Assembly (NCBI GenBank): GCA_002256985.1
Contig: NCGO01000001.1
Location: 558,001-622,000, forward strand
Reading direction: 5' to 3'
Length of the DNA: 64,000 bases
From: Novosphingobium sp. 28-62-57
GTDB taxonomy: Bacteria > Pseudomonadota > Alphaproteobacteria > Sphingomonadales > Sphingomonadaceae
Under the pieces are notes generated by a model, which was not told where the DNA came from, searched no databases, and saw only the letters and a list, made by a program, of their open reading frames with translations. The stretch's first letter is position 1. Each line of letters begins with the position of its first letter. The position numbers and the translations under genes are program-made. Shown here piece by piece: positions 44,534 to 55,400 of this stretch.

Positions 44534-47500
44534 TGCGCGCAACATCCTCTGCAACCATGAAGCAACTGCTTTCGGCATCGGGGCTGGCGCTGGCAACCGC
44601 ACTGGTGGCATCAGGGCCATCGCTGAAGGCGCAATCGTTCAATGCGTCCAGCAATGTCGTTGGCGGGTCTGCCACGATCTTCACCACACCGACCACCACG
44701 GCGATCACCGTGTCATCGCCCAGCGCGGTGATCAATTGGACGCCCAACGATACAGCGGCCACCGGCGGTCCGATAAACTTCCAGTCGGCCGGCACGACGG
44801 CCACATTCCAGAACGATTTCAACACGCAGAACTTCGCGGTCCTGAACCGGATCATTCCTTCGGGATCGACGCGGCCGGTGCAGTTCAATGGCGAGGTAAT
44901 CTCGCAGTTGCAGCAGTTCTCGGCCCCGCCAACGCGCGGCGGCACGGTGTTTTTCTATAGCCCGGGCGGCATCCTGATTGGCGGTGGAAGCGTGTTTGAT
45001 GTCGGCAATCTGGTGCTGACCACGTCGGATCTGTCATTCGATGCTGAAGGAAACTTTGACAGCAACGGGTCTTATGTTTTCCGGCCGGTTGATGTGCCGG
45101 GATCGCAAATCGTGGTCAATGCGGGCGCTCAGCTGAACGCCCCTGTTGAAGGGTCTTACATCGCGCTGGTCGCGCCCTCGGTGGTCAACAACGGGACGAT
45201 TGCCGTCAACGGTTCAGCTGCACTGGTGGCCGCCGATGCGGCAACGATCACGTTCTCACCCAACGGGCTGTTCGATATCGAAGTGACATCGGGCACGAGT
45301 GCGACTGGTGCCGTACTGACCAACAACGGTTCGGTCGAAGGGCCTGCATCAGGAGGGCAGAACTTCTTCAACCGGGTCTATATGGTCGCGGTGCCAAAGA
45401 ATGACGCGATCACGATGGCGATCGGGGCGGGCAGCGCACTGGGCTTTGATATTGCAGGTGCTGCCAATGCCGTGGGCAACACGATCATTCTGTCGGCCGG
45501 GCACGATGTGGTCGGCGGGGAGGCAGGCATCACCCCGTCAACCGGGGGCGGAAGTGGCCTTGTCTCGATCACAGGCGGTGACAGTGTGTTCTCGTCGGCG
45601 GTTGATGCGCGCGCGACGGGCACGATCAGTCTTGAAGCGACCCAGCCAGACGGCATGACCTTTGCCGGCCAGGCGCTGCTGCGGGCCACGGGAGGCAATT
45701 CCAGCATCACGGCAGGCGCGGGTAGCTTTGTCAATTTTGACAGCTTTCTCCTGTTTTCCGCCTCCACGGCAGGCACATCGGCCAATCCCAATGCGCAGGC
45801 TGGTGGCGTGGCGCTGCGTGCGCTCGATGGCGGGGCGATTACTGCTGCAGGATCGGTCGATCTGACCGCCAGCGGTGTTGGCGCTGCATCTTCGGTTGTG
45901 GGCACCAACAGCGGCAATGGGACCGGCGGGACAATTCTGGTCGAGGCGCTGAACGGCGGCACGATTGCGTTTGAGGTTGATCTGGTCGCCATTGCCGACG
46001 GGATCGGGGGCTTCCCGGAAACCGGCTTGAATGGCGTTGGCGGCGGAAACGGCACGGGTGGTACAGTCACGTTTCGGTCCGCCGGAACAGGCCTTTCGGA
46101 CATTCAGATTGCCGCAGGAATCAATATCACGGCAACGGGGATCGGCGGCACGGGCAATGGCTGCACCACGTGCCAATTCGATGGCGGGACGGCGATTGGC
46201 GGGATCATCGGATTTGAATCCAACGGCACCGGCAAGACGATTGATATCCGGGGGCTTACCGATCTTTCGGCGCTGGCAAACGGTGGCATCGCATCGGTAG
46301 GTAGCGGCGGGTCAGCCACCGGCGGGACCATCTCGGCTGTTGCCACAAACGGCGGCCGGATCACGCTGCGGGCCTTCAACGCTGCGACCAACGCGCAGGG
46401 CGGATCAACCTTTGGAACGTTCGGCGGCACAGCAACCGGCGGCGTCGTAAACTTTGCAGCCAGCGGGACCGGCATTGGCGGCATTGGCGTTACCGGCGAT
46501 CTTTTCCTTGAGGCAAATGCCACAGGCGGCATTGGGCAGTCACAGACCAGCTCTGGCGGCACGGCCACAGGTGGGGCCATCACGGTCAGCGCGCGTGATG
46601 AAAAGTTCGTCAGCGTCACCGGCAACCTGTTTGCCAACAGCAACGCCAACGGTGGTCTGGGGTTTAATGCTCCGGCCGCAGGCACGGGCGGCTTGGTCAC
46701 GGTTGAGGCGACCACGGCGGGGTTGATGAGTGTTACCGGCCTTGCCGGCCTTTCAGCCCAAGGCACTGGCGGCGAATCGCTCGGCGCGCAGAGCGGCGGG
46801 GTTGGCACCGGCGGCATTGCTACGCTGCGATCGGCCGGGGGGCAGGTTACCATCAGCAACGATCTGTCGGTCAATGCTGAGGGCCGTGGCGGCGCGCAGG
46901 TTACCAATGGGATCGCCGGTGCAGGACAAGGCGGCACGGCCCAGATCGTGATCGGCTCCAGCGGCCGGATCGATCTGCTTCAAGACGCAGACGTCCTTGC
47001 CGAGGGCCGCGGCGGCGCGTCAGGCAGCGGACCCGATACCATCGGTGGCAATGGGACCGGCGGTAACGCACGGCTCAATCTTGGGGGCGGTACGCTCGAC
47101 ATTACCGGCAAGCTTACCCTTGGTTCAGCCGGATCGGGCGGCGGAGGGGGGGCGCAAGGCGGCAATGGCCTTGGCGGCACAACGTCGATCACGCAGACCG
47201 GCAACACGCTGATCGTTGGCGCGGACAGTTCCATTGGCGCGACAGGGACCGGCGGTCCGGCCTTCTTCGGGTCGACCGGCGGGAGCGGCACCGGCGGGAC
47301 CATCACCATGCAGGCCACCCAAAGCACCGCCAGCTTTTCCGCGCTTGGCGATGCCACCTTGGATGCCACCGGTTTCGGTGCGATTGGCACGGTTACCGGC
47401 GCGGGAACGGGCGGCACCATCCAGATCACGGCGACCGCATCCACCATAGGCGCAGGCAATGCCTTGCAGATCCTTGCCGAAGGGCAAGGCGGCGATGGCG

Positions 47501-50500
47501 GCTTCAATGGCGGCAATGGGGCTCTTGGAACAGGCGGACAGATCAGCCTCACGGCCAGTGGCAGCGTTCTGGGCGCAAGCCGGATTGAAGCACCAACTTT
47601 GAACATCAGCGCCACCGGCCGCGGCGGTGACGGCACTGGCCAGGCTAATGCCGCAGCCGGTCCGATCAGCCAGGCAGGCAGCGGCGGCAACGGTCTGGGC
47701 GGCACCATCGCGCTGGTTTCCGCGCCCGATGGCGGCACGATCGCAGCGCAACAGTTGACTGCAGCAGCAGCGGGCGCAGGCGGCCTTGGTGCCAACGGTG
47801 CATCGGCATCAGGGCCCGGCGGCGATGCCGGCTCTGGCGGATCGGCTGTGGGCGGCCAGATCACCTTTGGCTCGGTGCGCGGCAACGGCACCGCCTTGGG
47901 CGGTTTTGAGCTGGGTGCTGGCCTTGTCGATGCCGGGGCCATTGGCGCGAACGGCGGAACCGGGGGCGCGGGCTTCCCGCCAGGGCGCGGCGGCAGCGGG
48001 GGCAACGCGACCGGCGGCACCATTACCATGGAGTTTGATGCAGGCGGTAGCCGGTTAGCGGTTGCAGGTGGGCTGCAAGTGCTGGCCAACGCCACCGGTG
48101 GCAATACCGGCCCATGCTTTACCGCGTGCGTTGTTGCAGCGGGCGTGGGGACGGGCGGCACGATCAAAGTGGGGTCCGATGGCCTGACCAGCGGCAACAC
48201 GATATCTGCCCAATCGCTTGAGCTTTCCGCTTTCGGGGTGGGCGGGAACAGCAGCACGGCCAGCGGCGCACAAGGCATCGGCGGCAATGTGCAACTGTTG
48301 CTGGGATCGGGCATGGCGCTGACGGTCGGCGATGTTTCGCTCAACGCGCTTGCCGAAGGTGGCGATTCCTCGACCGACGAGGTGGCCGATCTGGTGGGCG
48401 GCGCGGCGCTTGGGGGAAGTGCGCAATTTGTCGCTTCGGGTACAAGCAGTGCCAACATTTCCGGGCAAGTTGGAATCACAGCCAGAGGCTCTGGCGGTTT
48501 CAGCGCCGGTCCGGGCGGCATTGGCGGGAACGGCACCGGGGGCACGGCGCGACTGTTCAGCGCTGGCGGCGCAATCTCCATCGAAGGTGGCGTCGGTCTT
48601 GATGCCAATGGCACGGGCGGCGATGGCCAGCTTGATGGCGCAACTGGGGTCGGCGGCAGCGGACAGGGCGGCAGTGCCCTGTTGGGTGCTGGCAACCAGA
48701 CCCTGTTGGGCAATGGCGGCAGCATTTCCGTCCTCGGCCTTGTCAACGCCAGCGCAGATGCTGGCGCGGGGATCGGCCAAGTTGCGGGCAGCGCAGTGGG
48801 CGGACAGACATCGCTGACCGCACGGCAGGGAACGGTTCAGCTTAGCACTGTGGTGGCATCGGCCAACGCCTTCGGTGCCAATGGCGCCAGTGGCGGAGCA
48901 GGCGGCGCAGCCACCGCCGGCACAATTTCGATCGTTGCGCACAACGCGGTTGAAGGACCGGCCCTGTTGCAAGCAACTGAGGTCATCACCCGGGCAACCG
49001 CGCGAGGGGGCAATGGGGCAGAGTTTATTGATCCCAATGCACCGTTGGCCAATGGCGGCCTTGCCCAGGGCGGGAGCATTTCCATTCTGGGCAGCGCAGG
49101 CAATGGCCGGATCGATATCGATCAGGTCGATGCCTCTGCCGACGCTACGGGCGGCACGGGCGGGATTGCCTTGTCCGGTACGGCCGGGACCGGAGGCTTG
49201 GCCACCGGCGGCACGATACAGCTGGGTCTGACCAGTGGCATTCCGACCGGGACGGTCAACACCGGTTCGGCGCAGTTTGGCGCGGTGGAGGCCACGGCGT
49301 CCGGCTTCGGCGGCAGCGGCGGCCAAGGAGAGCAAACAGGCGGCAATGGGGGCAATGCCGTTGGCGGCGGGATTACGCTGCTGGCGCAGGGCGGACCTGT
49401 GTCTATCGCTGCGGCATCAACATTTGATGCAAATGCCAACGGCGGCACAGGTGGAGCCGGGCCGGTCACAGGCAACGGTGGAAACGCCACGATCAGTCCC
49501 CTGTCCGGCGCTGCATCGCTTTCGGGCGTGAAGATTCAGGTGAGCGAGCGGATCAATCAGCCCGCGCAACGTGGCGGTTTGACAGCATCTGACCTGACGC
49601 TGCGCGCCTTGGCCACGGGCGGGGCGGGCACGACCGGCGGCACATCCACCATGGCCAATAGCGCGCTCGGGTTTGTCGTTACCAACGGTGATGTTTCCGC
49701 CAACAGTCTGGTGATGAGCGCGGCGGCAAATGCCGTTAACCCCACAGCCTTGGCCGACACGTTTACGATGTCTAACAGTTCGGCAGCTTTCGCAACTGAC
49801 CTGACCATTTCCACGCCGAACGCATTTTCGCTCACGCTCGACAATGCCAATGCTACGGCGGACAGCGTGTCGATGTCGGCCAGAAACTGGCTGCTGGCAG
49901 GCCCCGCACCCGCGACCTTGGGCACACTGACCGGGCGCGCCGTGTTGCAGCTCCTGTCTACCCAAGACCTTGTCGGGCATGCCAATCTTGCGTCGGATAC
50001 GCCGATCAATCTGGCATCAGTCGGGCGGATTTCGTTCGGTGCGGTCAGCGCGCCGGGCTTCATCACGGCAGATGCCGGAACATCGCTGACATTGGGCAAT
50101 GTCACGTCGCAACAGGACGTTACGCTGACAGCCAATACCAACCTCGTCGTCGGCACGGTGTCGGCCCTTGGACCGGTATTGATCGATGCTGGGGGGAACG
50201 TCACGACCGGTTCGGTCACCGCAGGCACTGGACTGCCGTCGGCTGCCGGAACCAGTCCATTGACCATCAGTGCCGGGGGCAGGATCAGCACGGCCAATCT
50301 GTCCTCGTCGTCTGATGTCCTGCTCTATGCGCAAGGCGACATTGGCACGGGGCGCATTTCGGCCTTTGATGCCTTGATCCTTGGCACTGGCAACACCGCG
50401 CTGGGTGGCTTTGACCGTGCCAACCGGGTGCTGATCGCCAACCGGGCGATGGCGTTTCCCGCATCGGGCGGCACACCGACGAAAGAGCAAATCCTCAGCG

Positions 50501-52404
50501 CAAATCCGATTGCAACCACAGGGTCAGTCAGCTTCGAGGGTCCCTCCACCCTTGGCACCTTGCGGATTGCTGCGGGCACGACCGCGGCAACCAGCGATGT
50601 TCTGGCCAGCGGCAACATTGGCATGACCAGCGCCGGCAACGGCACTTTCGGCGCGCTGCGCAGCACCGGCGGCAACATCGAACTGCTTTCGCAAACGGGC
50701 AGTCTGGCGGCAGCGGGGATCGATGCGCGGTTTGATGTGCTGGCGCGCGCTGCAACCGGCCTGAACTTGCAGACGGTCTCAGGTCGGGACATTGCCCTGC
50801 TTTCGGCAGGCAATGTGCAAGTCGGCAGCGCAAGGGCCGGGGTTGTAATCAGTCCTGCCAGCGGAGCAATCACCGGAGCTACGGGGCGCTTGCTGATCGC
50901 GAACGCCTCGATGCTACCAGCAGGGGCACTGCCCGGTTCAATTGATTATGCTGCGCTGTTTGCTGCAGCGCCTGTCTCCACTGCGGGGTCGGTCAACCTC
51001 GGGCGCACGATTGCCGGACGTATGACGGGTGCTGCTGCGGGTATTCTGCGCGGTGACGAGTGGACCGCGTTTGAGCGGATTGATGCCACATCCGCCACGC
51101 AAGTGACCGTGGCGCAACGCTGGACAGCGCCGGTGGTGCGGATCAGCGCCGGAAACATCGCCGTGATCAACAACAGCTCAGGCGGTGGAGCCGCTGGGCA
51201 GCCATTGCTTTCGGGCATTCGCACAGCGGTTGACGGCAGCGTAGACCTTGTATCGACGTCAGGGGGCACCGTGCTGATCGGCGATGGCCTGACCGCGCAA
51301 GACGATTTTTCGCTGACCGACGAGGAAATTGGCCTGATTTCCACCGGTCGGCTGACCATCGCCGCCGCTGATTCTGCGGCCAATGCCATCGACATGCGGA
51401 TTGGCAATCTGAACCTGACCGCCGGAGGAACCATCGGCGCAACCATGCTTGCCGGACCAAACGGACGGATCATCTTTGCCACAGGCAACGCCGCAACGCA
51501 GGCGTTGGGCGGCACAATCCGCGTAACCGGAGCCATCAACGGCACCGGTTTTGGATCGGGCAATGTCGTGGAATTCAGCACGGGCACGTTTGAACTCGAT
51601 GCCGCAACCGGATCGATCAGCCTGACGTCCACCGGCACAACGCTGGGCGGCATTGCCGAATTCAACGCTGCCAACATTCACATCGCTTCGGCCGACATTC
51701 TGGACAGGTTAGCCGCCGATCCGCTCTACAGCGATCGCATTGCTGATCTAAATGCTCCGGCGATTGTGCAGCGACCCGAAGGTGTGCTGCGCGCGCTTGG
51801 GCTGGATTTCTATCCCACCGGCACGCTCTATATCCAGAACACCGGCACCGTGCTGAACCCTGCCGGTTTCTTCTCGGATATCGCCTTCACCGATGTCACG
51901 GCTCCGGCCAATGCGCAGCCCGGAGCGATTTCGGTCATCGTGAATGGCGCGTTCCAGACACCGTCCGGGATCGTCAGCGGCTTCGATGCGCATGAACTGG
52001 CGGTGGCGGGCGTAACCGATCCGGCCAGTTTCTCCGACGACAGCCAGATCAATGGCTGCCTCTTTTCGGTAACGCGTTGCGTCATCCTGCCAGGTGGCGA
52101 TGGAGAGCCCGACGTGATCGGCGCAATCTCGGGGCAAATCACCTTCAACGCCACCGAGCCACTCGGCAGCACGCCTGAATTCGGCAGTCCCGATGGTGAA
52201 GAGGATGAAGCCGACGTGCAGCTCCCACCTGATGAATCAGGCACGGCCGGACCCATCGTTCCGCCCACCAGCATCATCAACGCTGCACCACTCGATGCGG
52301 CAAGCCCGATTGAAGAACCGGTATCAGGCGGAGGCAATCCTGCGCTGATTGGCTCTAGCTCTGGCAGCGGCGGCAATGGAAATCTGCAGGGAGACGTCCA
52401 GTGA
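44533..52404 (+). CDS. Large TpsA-type exoprotein with filamentous-haemagglutinin N-terminus
   Basis: A 2,623-residue secreted or surface protein. Signal peptide (about 1-33, ending SLKAQ), then a TPS secretion domain (about 35-260) with VLNRIIPSG and YSPGGILIGGGSVFDVGNLV, a variant of the NPNGIxxG..xNVGxLV motif. From about 450 to 1655 the chain is a glycine/threonine-rich array of ATGTGG and GNGTGGT-like turns, then a less repetitive beta-helix-like region to about 2,500. It ends in an acidic, proline-containing tail without LPXTG or autotransporter barrel. Only a few cysteines are present, as usual for TpsA. It is translationally coupled on both sides (TAATG; GTGA). Adhesion, biofilm or contact-dependent roles are possible; none can be chosen. 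Confidence 0.85.
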   Translation: MRATSSATMKQLLSASGLALATALVASGPSLKAQSFNASSNVVGGSATIFTTPTTTAITVSSPSAVINWTPNDTAATGGPINFQSAGTTATFQNDFNTQNFAVLNRIIPSGSTRPVQFNGEVISQLQQFSAPPTRGGTVFFYSPGGILIGGGSVFDVGNLVLTTSDLSFDAEGNFDSNGSYVFRPVDVPGSQIVVNAGAQLNAPVEGSYIALVAPSVVNNGTIAVNGSAALVAADAATITFSPNGLFDIEVTSGTSATGAVLTNNGSVEGPASGGQNFFNRVYMVAVPKNDAITMAIGAGSALGFDIAGAANAVGNTIILSAGHDVVGGEAGITPSTGGGSGLVSITGGDSVFSSAVDARATGTISLEATQPDGMTFAGQALLRATGGNSSITAGAGSFVNFDSFLLFSASTAGTSANPNAQAGGVALRALDGGAITAAGSVDLTASGVGAASSVVGTNSGNGTGGTILVEALNGGTIAFEVDLVAIADGIGGFPETGLNGVGGGNGTGGTVTFRSAGTGLSDIQIAAGINITATGIGGTGNGCTTCQFDGGTAIGGIIGFESNGTGKTIDIRGLTDLSALANGGIASVGSGGSATGGTISAVATNGGRITLRAFNAATNAQGGSTFGTFGGTATGGVVNFAASGTGIGGIGVTGDLFLEANATGGIGQSQTSSGGTATGGAITVSARDEKFVSVTGNLFANSNANGGLGFNAPAAGTGGLVTVEATTAGLMSVTGLAGLSAQGTGGESLGAQSGGVGTGGIATLRSAGGQVTISNDLSVNAEGRGGAQVTNGIAGAGQGGTAQIVIGSSGRIDLLQDADVLAEGRGGASGSGPDTIGGNGTGGNARLNLGGGTLDITGKLTLGSAGSGGGGGAQGGNGLGGTTSITQTGNTLIVGADSSIGATGTGGPAFFGSTGGSGTGGTITMQATQSTASFSALGDATLDATGFGAIGTVTGAGTGGTIQITATASTIGAGNALQILAEGQGGDGGFNGGNGALGTGGQISLTASGSVLGASRIEAPTLNISATGRGGDGTGQANAAAGPISQAGSGGNGLGGTIALVSAPDGGTIAAQQLTAAAAGAGGLGANGASASGPGGDAGSGGSAVGGQITFGSVRGNGTALGGFELGAGLVDAGAIGANGGTGGAGFPPGRGGSGGNATGGTITMEFDAGGSRLAVAGGLQVLANATGGNTGPCFTACVVAAGVGTGGTIKVGSDGLTSGNTISAQSLELSAFGVGGNSSTASGAQGIGGNVQLLLGSGMALTVGDVSLNALAEGGDSSTDEVADLVGGAALGGSAQFVASGTSSANISGQVGITARGSGGFSAGPGGIGGNGTGGTARLFSAGGAISIEGGVGLDANGTGGDGQLDGATGVGGSGQGGSALLGAGNQTLLGNGGSISVLGLVNASADAGAGIGQVAGSAVGGQTSLTARQGTVQLSTVVASANAFGANGASGGAGGAATAGTISIVAHNAVEGPALLQATEVITRATARGGNGAEFIDPNAPLANGGLAQGGSISILGSAGNGRIDIDQVDASADATGGTGGIALSGTAGTGGLATGGTIQLGLTSGIPTGTVNTGSAQFGAVEATASGFGGSGGQGEQTGGNGGNAVGGGITLLAQGGPVSIAAASTFDANANGGTGGAGPVTGNGGNATISPLSGAASLSGVKIQVSERINQPAQRGGLTASDLTLRALATGGAGTTGGTSTMANSALGFVVTNGDVSANSLVMSAAANAVNPTALADTFTMSNSSAAFATDLTISTPNAFSLTLDNANATADSVSMSARNWLLAGPAPATLGTLTGRAVLQLLSTQDLVGHANLASDTPINLASVGRISFGAVSAPGFITADAGTSLTLGNVTSQQDVTLTANTNLVVGTVSALGPVLIDAGGNVTTGSVTAGTGLPSAAGTSPLTISAGGRISTANLSSSSDVLLYAQGDIGTGRISAFDALILGTGNTALGGFDRANRVLIANRAMAFPASGGTPTKEQILSANPIATTGSVSFEGPSTLGTLRIAAGTTAATSDVLASGNIGMTSAGNGTFGALRSTGGNIELLSQTGSLAAAGIDARFDVLARAATGLNLQTVSGRDIALLSAGNVQVGSARAGVVISPASGAITGATGRLLIANASMLPAGALPGSIDYAALFAAAPVSTAGSVNLGRTIAGRMTGAAAGILRGDEWTAFERIDATSATQVTVAQRWTAPVVRISAGNIAVINNSSGGGAAGQPLLSGIRTAVDGSVDLVSTSGGTVLIGDGLTAQDDFSLTDEEIGLISTGRLTIAAADSAANAIDMRIGNLNLTAGGTIGATMLAGPNGRIIFATGNAATQALGGTIRVTGAINGTGFGSGNVVEFSTGTFELDAATGSISLTSTGTTLGGIAEFNAANIHIASADILDRLAADPLYSDRIADLNAPAIVQRPEGVLRALGLDFYPTGTLYIQNTGTVLNPAGFFSDIAFTDVTAPANAQPGAISVIVNGAFQTPSGIVSGFDAHELAVAGVTDPASFSDDSQINGCLFSVTRCVILPGGDGEPDVIGAISGQITFNATEPLGSTPEFGSPDGEEDEADVQLPPDESGTAGPIVPPTSIINAAPLDAASPIEEPVSGGGNPALIGSSSGSGGNGNLQGDVQ
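45890..49500 (+). repeat. Glycine-rich repeat array inside the TpsA gene
   Basis: About 3.6 kb of imperfect repeats, each usually 40-50 codons, built round the DNA pattern GGCACNGGCGGNACC (Gly-Thr-Gly-Gly-Thr) and variants such as GGCGGCAATGGC. Many short stretches recur almost exactly, so slippage and unequal recombination are likely. The pattern also creates long open frames on the opposite strand, which I do not regard as genes. Confidence 0.85.
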
Positions 52405-55400
52405 CCGCGCGCCGTTCGATCCATCGCGCTGGGCTGCGCTCTGGCGTGGCTCTGGCATTGGCAGTGCTAGCCAGCGCTTCCGGCGTTAAGGCCGCAACCG
52501 ATGCACAGCCGCCGCTGTCGATCCGCAATTCGTTCCGCATCGGCACTTCTGGCGTTACCTGCACCGCACAAAACGCACCGGCGGACGCGCGCCTTGGCGG
52601 CATGTTCGATCGTGGATACCGCCTGAGCTGCCGCGATGCCGCAGGGGCTGTCGGCACGCTGATTGCCGTGCGCCGCGCCATTCCTTTGCAGGATGAGCCG
52701 ACCGGCCTTTCGGGCGTGACGCTGTCTTGCGGGGCCACGGGATCGGTCATGATCGACGGGGTTGGACGCGTGAGCGCGGCCAACTGCCGCGATCAACGCG
52801 CCCAGGTGGAATACAAACGCTATGCCGTCAGCCGCAATGGCGTAAGCTACCTGGTTGAAGGGCTGGCAGGCTATGACCCAGCGCTGCGCCTCGCGCTTGC
52901 CAGTGTTTTCACAGATTCCCGCGTGCCGGGCGAGATCAAGGTCGCAACGACCGAAGTCACCGATCCAGCCGCCTTTGCGCGGGTGCAAGCCGGGCAACTC
53001 GACAGGCTGGGCGCGCGCGGTGAAGGCTATGCCCGCAACAACAGCGGCCGCTTTGCCGAATCTGCCGAGTTTTTTGAGGCGCTGGCAAGCCGGGATCGGG
53101 CCGCGGGCGGCGCAGCATTGGCCGAGGCTTTGGCCAATCAGGGTTTGCAGCAATCCAACCTCGGCAATTTCGAGGCATCGAGCGGCTTGTTTGGCCGGGC
53201 CTCTGCCGCGATTGCCCGCGCTGATGGTGTGACGCAGCGCTTGTTGCGCAATTACCGCGCGATCGACCAGTTGAACCAGCGCCAGCCTGCCGCAGCGCTT
53301 GCCGAGCTTGCCAAGCCCGTCAACGCTATCGGCGATAGCTTTGATTTCGAAAGCCTGTCTGCCGGGTTCATCACCCGCCCATTGTCGGAACAGATCAACC
53401 GCGAAAGTTCGGGGCTCAAACGTCTTGGAGCCGTCGATCCGGGACTGACCGATCTTGAGCGCGCCGAAATACTCGATGCGCAAGCCGTAGCCTTGGCCGC
53501 CACGGCAGCACGCATGCAAGGCAGGTTGGACCAAGCCCTCAGCGGGCTGCAAAGCGCCAGCGCCAGATTGGCCAACGTGCGCGAGGGCAGGGTCATCTCC
53601 ATGGCCTGGCTGCGTTCGGAGATAGAGCTTGAACTGGCCACCGTGGCCGAGGCGCAGGGCCGCAAGGGCGAAGCAGTCGCTGCTTATGACCGTGCGCTCA
53701 CTGTGCTGGAAAGCGCGCTGCCGCAAACGCCTGCCTTGCTGGCGGCGCGGGCGCGCAAGGCCGGGTGGCTTGGCCGGTCTGGCGATGAAGCAGGCGCCAT
53801 CGCCTTGTTCGCCGACGTTATTGCAGGCACGCTGGAGGTGCCCGAGGCCGGAGCGAACTTGCGCAATCTGGTGCAACCCTACTTCGGCCTGCTGGCACAG
53901 CGGAACGAAAGCAGCGCGGCCAGTGCCGTATTTGCAGCATCGCAGGTTTTGCAGCGGCCCGGCGTCGCGCAGACACAAGCCGTGCTGGCCCGGCAGATGT
54001 CCGAAGGCAATGATGATGCCTCGGCCTTGTTCCGGCTGTCCTTGGCGCGCACGCGTGACATTGCCCGGACCGAAGCGACGATTGCACAACTGTCGTTGAT
54101 CGCCGCGCCCACCGATCAGCAACAGACCGCCCTCAAATCGGCGCAAGATGATCTGGCCTATTTACAGCGCGAACAGACCGAACTGGTCAGCAAGCTCGCA
54201 GCATTTCCGCGCTACAGCGTGCTGGCCCCGAAAAACGTCGCGATGGCCGAACTGCAATCCGCGCTGAAACCGGGCGAGAGCTATTACAAGCTGATGGTCG
54301 TGGGCGACTACACCTATGGGCTTTACATCACACCGCAGACGGCCAGAGTCGTGCCAATCTCAGCCACGCCTACCCAATTGTCGGCTGAAGTGCAGGCCCT
54401 GCGCGATACGATCGTGAAGGTCGAAAATGGCCGTCAGGTAAACTATCCCTTCGATGCCGAACGTGCGCATCGCCTTTACAAAACGGTGTTCGGTTCGGTC
54501 GAGGACTTGCTGTCAGGCACCCGCCACCTGATTTTTGAACCTGATGGCGCAATGCTGCAACTGCCGCCCACGGTTCTGATCACCGATGACAAGGGCATCG
54601 CCGCCTATAACGAACGCATGGAAAGCCCCGATGGCGATGCCTTCGATTTTACCGGCATGGCATGGCTCGGGCGCGGGCGTGAGGTTTCCATCGCGGTCAG
54701 CCCGCGCGGCTTTCTGGATATCCGCAAGCTGGGCGCTTCGGTCGCTCCGCGCAATTATCTGGGCCTTGGACACAATGCCAAACCAGCTCCGCGTCCCGTC
54801 ACAGCCGTTGCCGACGAATGCGATTGGCCACTGGCAACGTGGATGAACCCGATCTCGGCGGACGAATTGCTCTATGCGCAGAAAAAGCTCGATAGCGGCG
54901 GCAGCAAAGTACAGATCGACACGGCATTCAGCGACAGCGCGCTGCTGGCCGATCAGGACCTCGACAAGTACCGCGTACTGCATTTCGCCACCCACGGCCT
55001 CGTCACCGCCCCACGCGCCGGATGCCCGGCCCGGCCCGCGCTCGTCACCAGCTTCGGCAATTCAGGTTCCGACGGTCTGCTGAGTTTTCGCGAAATCTTC
55101 GACCTGAAGCTCGATGCCGATCTTGTCATTCTTTCAGCCTGCGACACGGCCGGCATGGCCTCAGTTGCAGCAAGCCGCGAAGCCGGCGTCACCAGCGGCG
55201 GCAACTATGCCCTCGACGGCCTCGTCCGCGCGTTTGTGGGGGCCGGAGCGCGTTCGGTCATCGCTAGCCACTGGCCCGTGCCCGATGATTTCGACGCGAC
55301 CAAACGCCTGATCAGCGGCGTGATCGAAGCTGGCCCCGGACAGCCGCTGGGCGAGGGTCTGGAAGCTGCACAGCAAAAACTGATGGACGATCCCAACACA

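Noticed and set aside
46980-48746. Long minus-strand open frame (588 codons) within the exoprotein gene, plus others at 45378-46103 and 48055-49335
   Set aside because: They are antisense shadows of the glycine-rich repeats: proline/alanine-rich low-complexity products, no ribosome site, no domain.
45890-49500. Repeat array considered as CRISPR or satellite DNA
   Set aside because: The repeats are imperfect, in frame and coding, with no regular spacers and no cas genes in the window.
52467-54146. Minus-strand frame of 559 codons opposite the TPR/CHAT gene
   Set aside because: Antisense shadow without start signals or recognisable domains.
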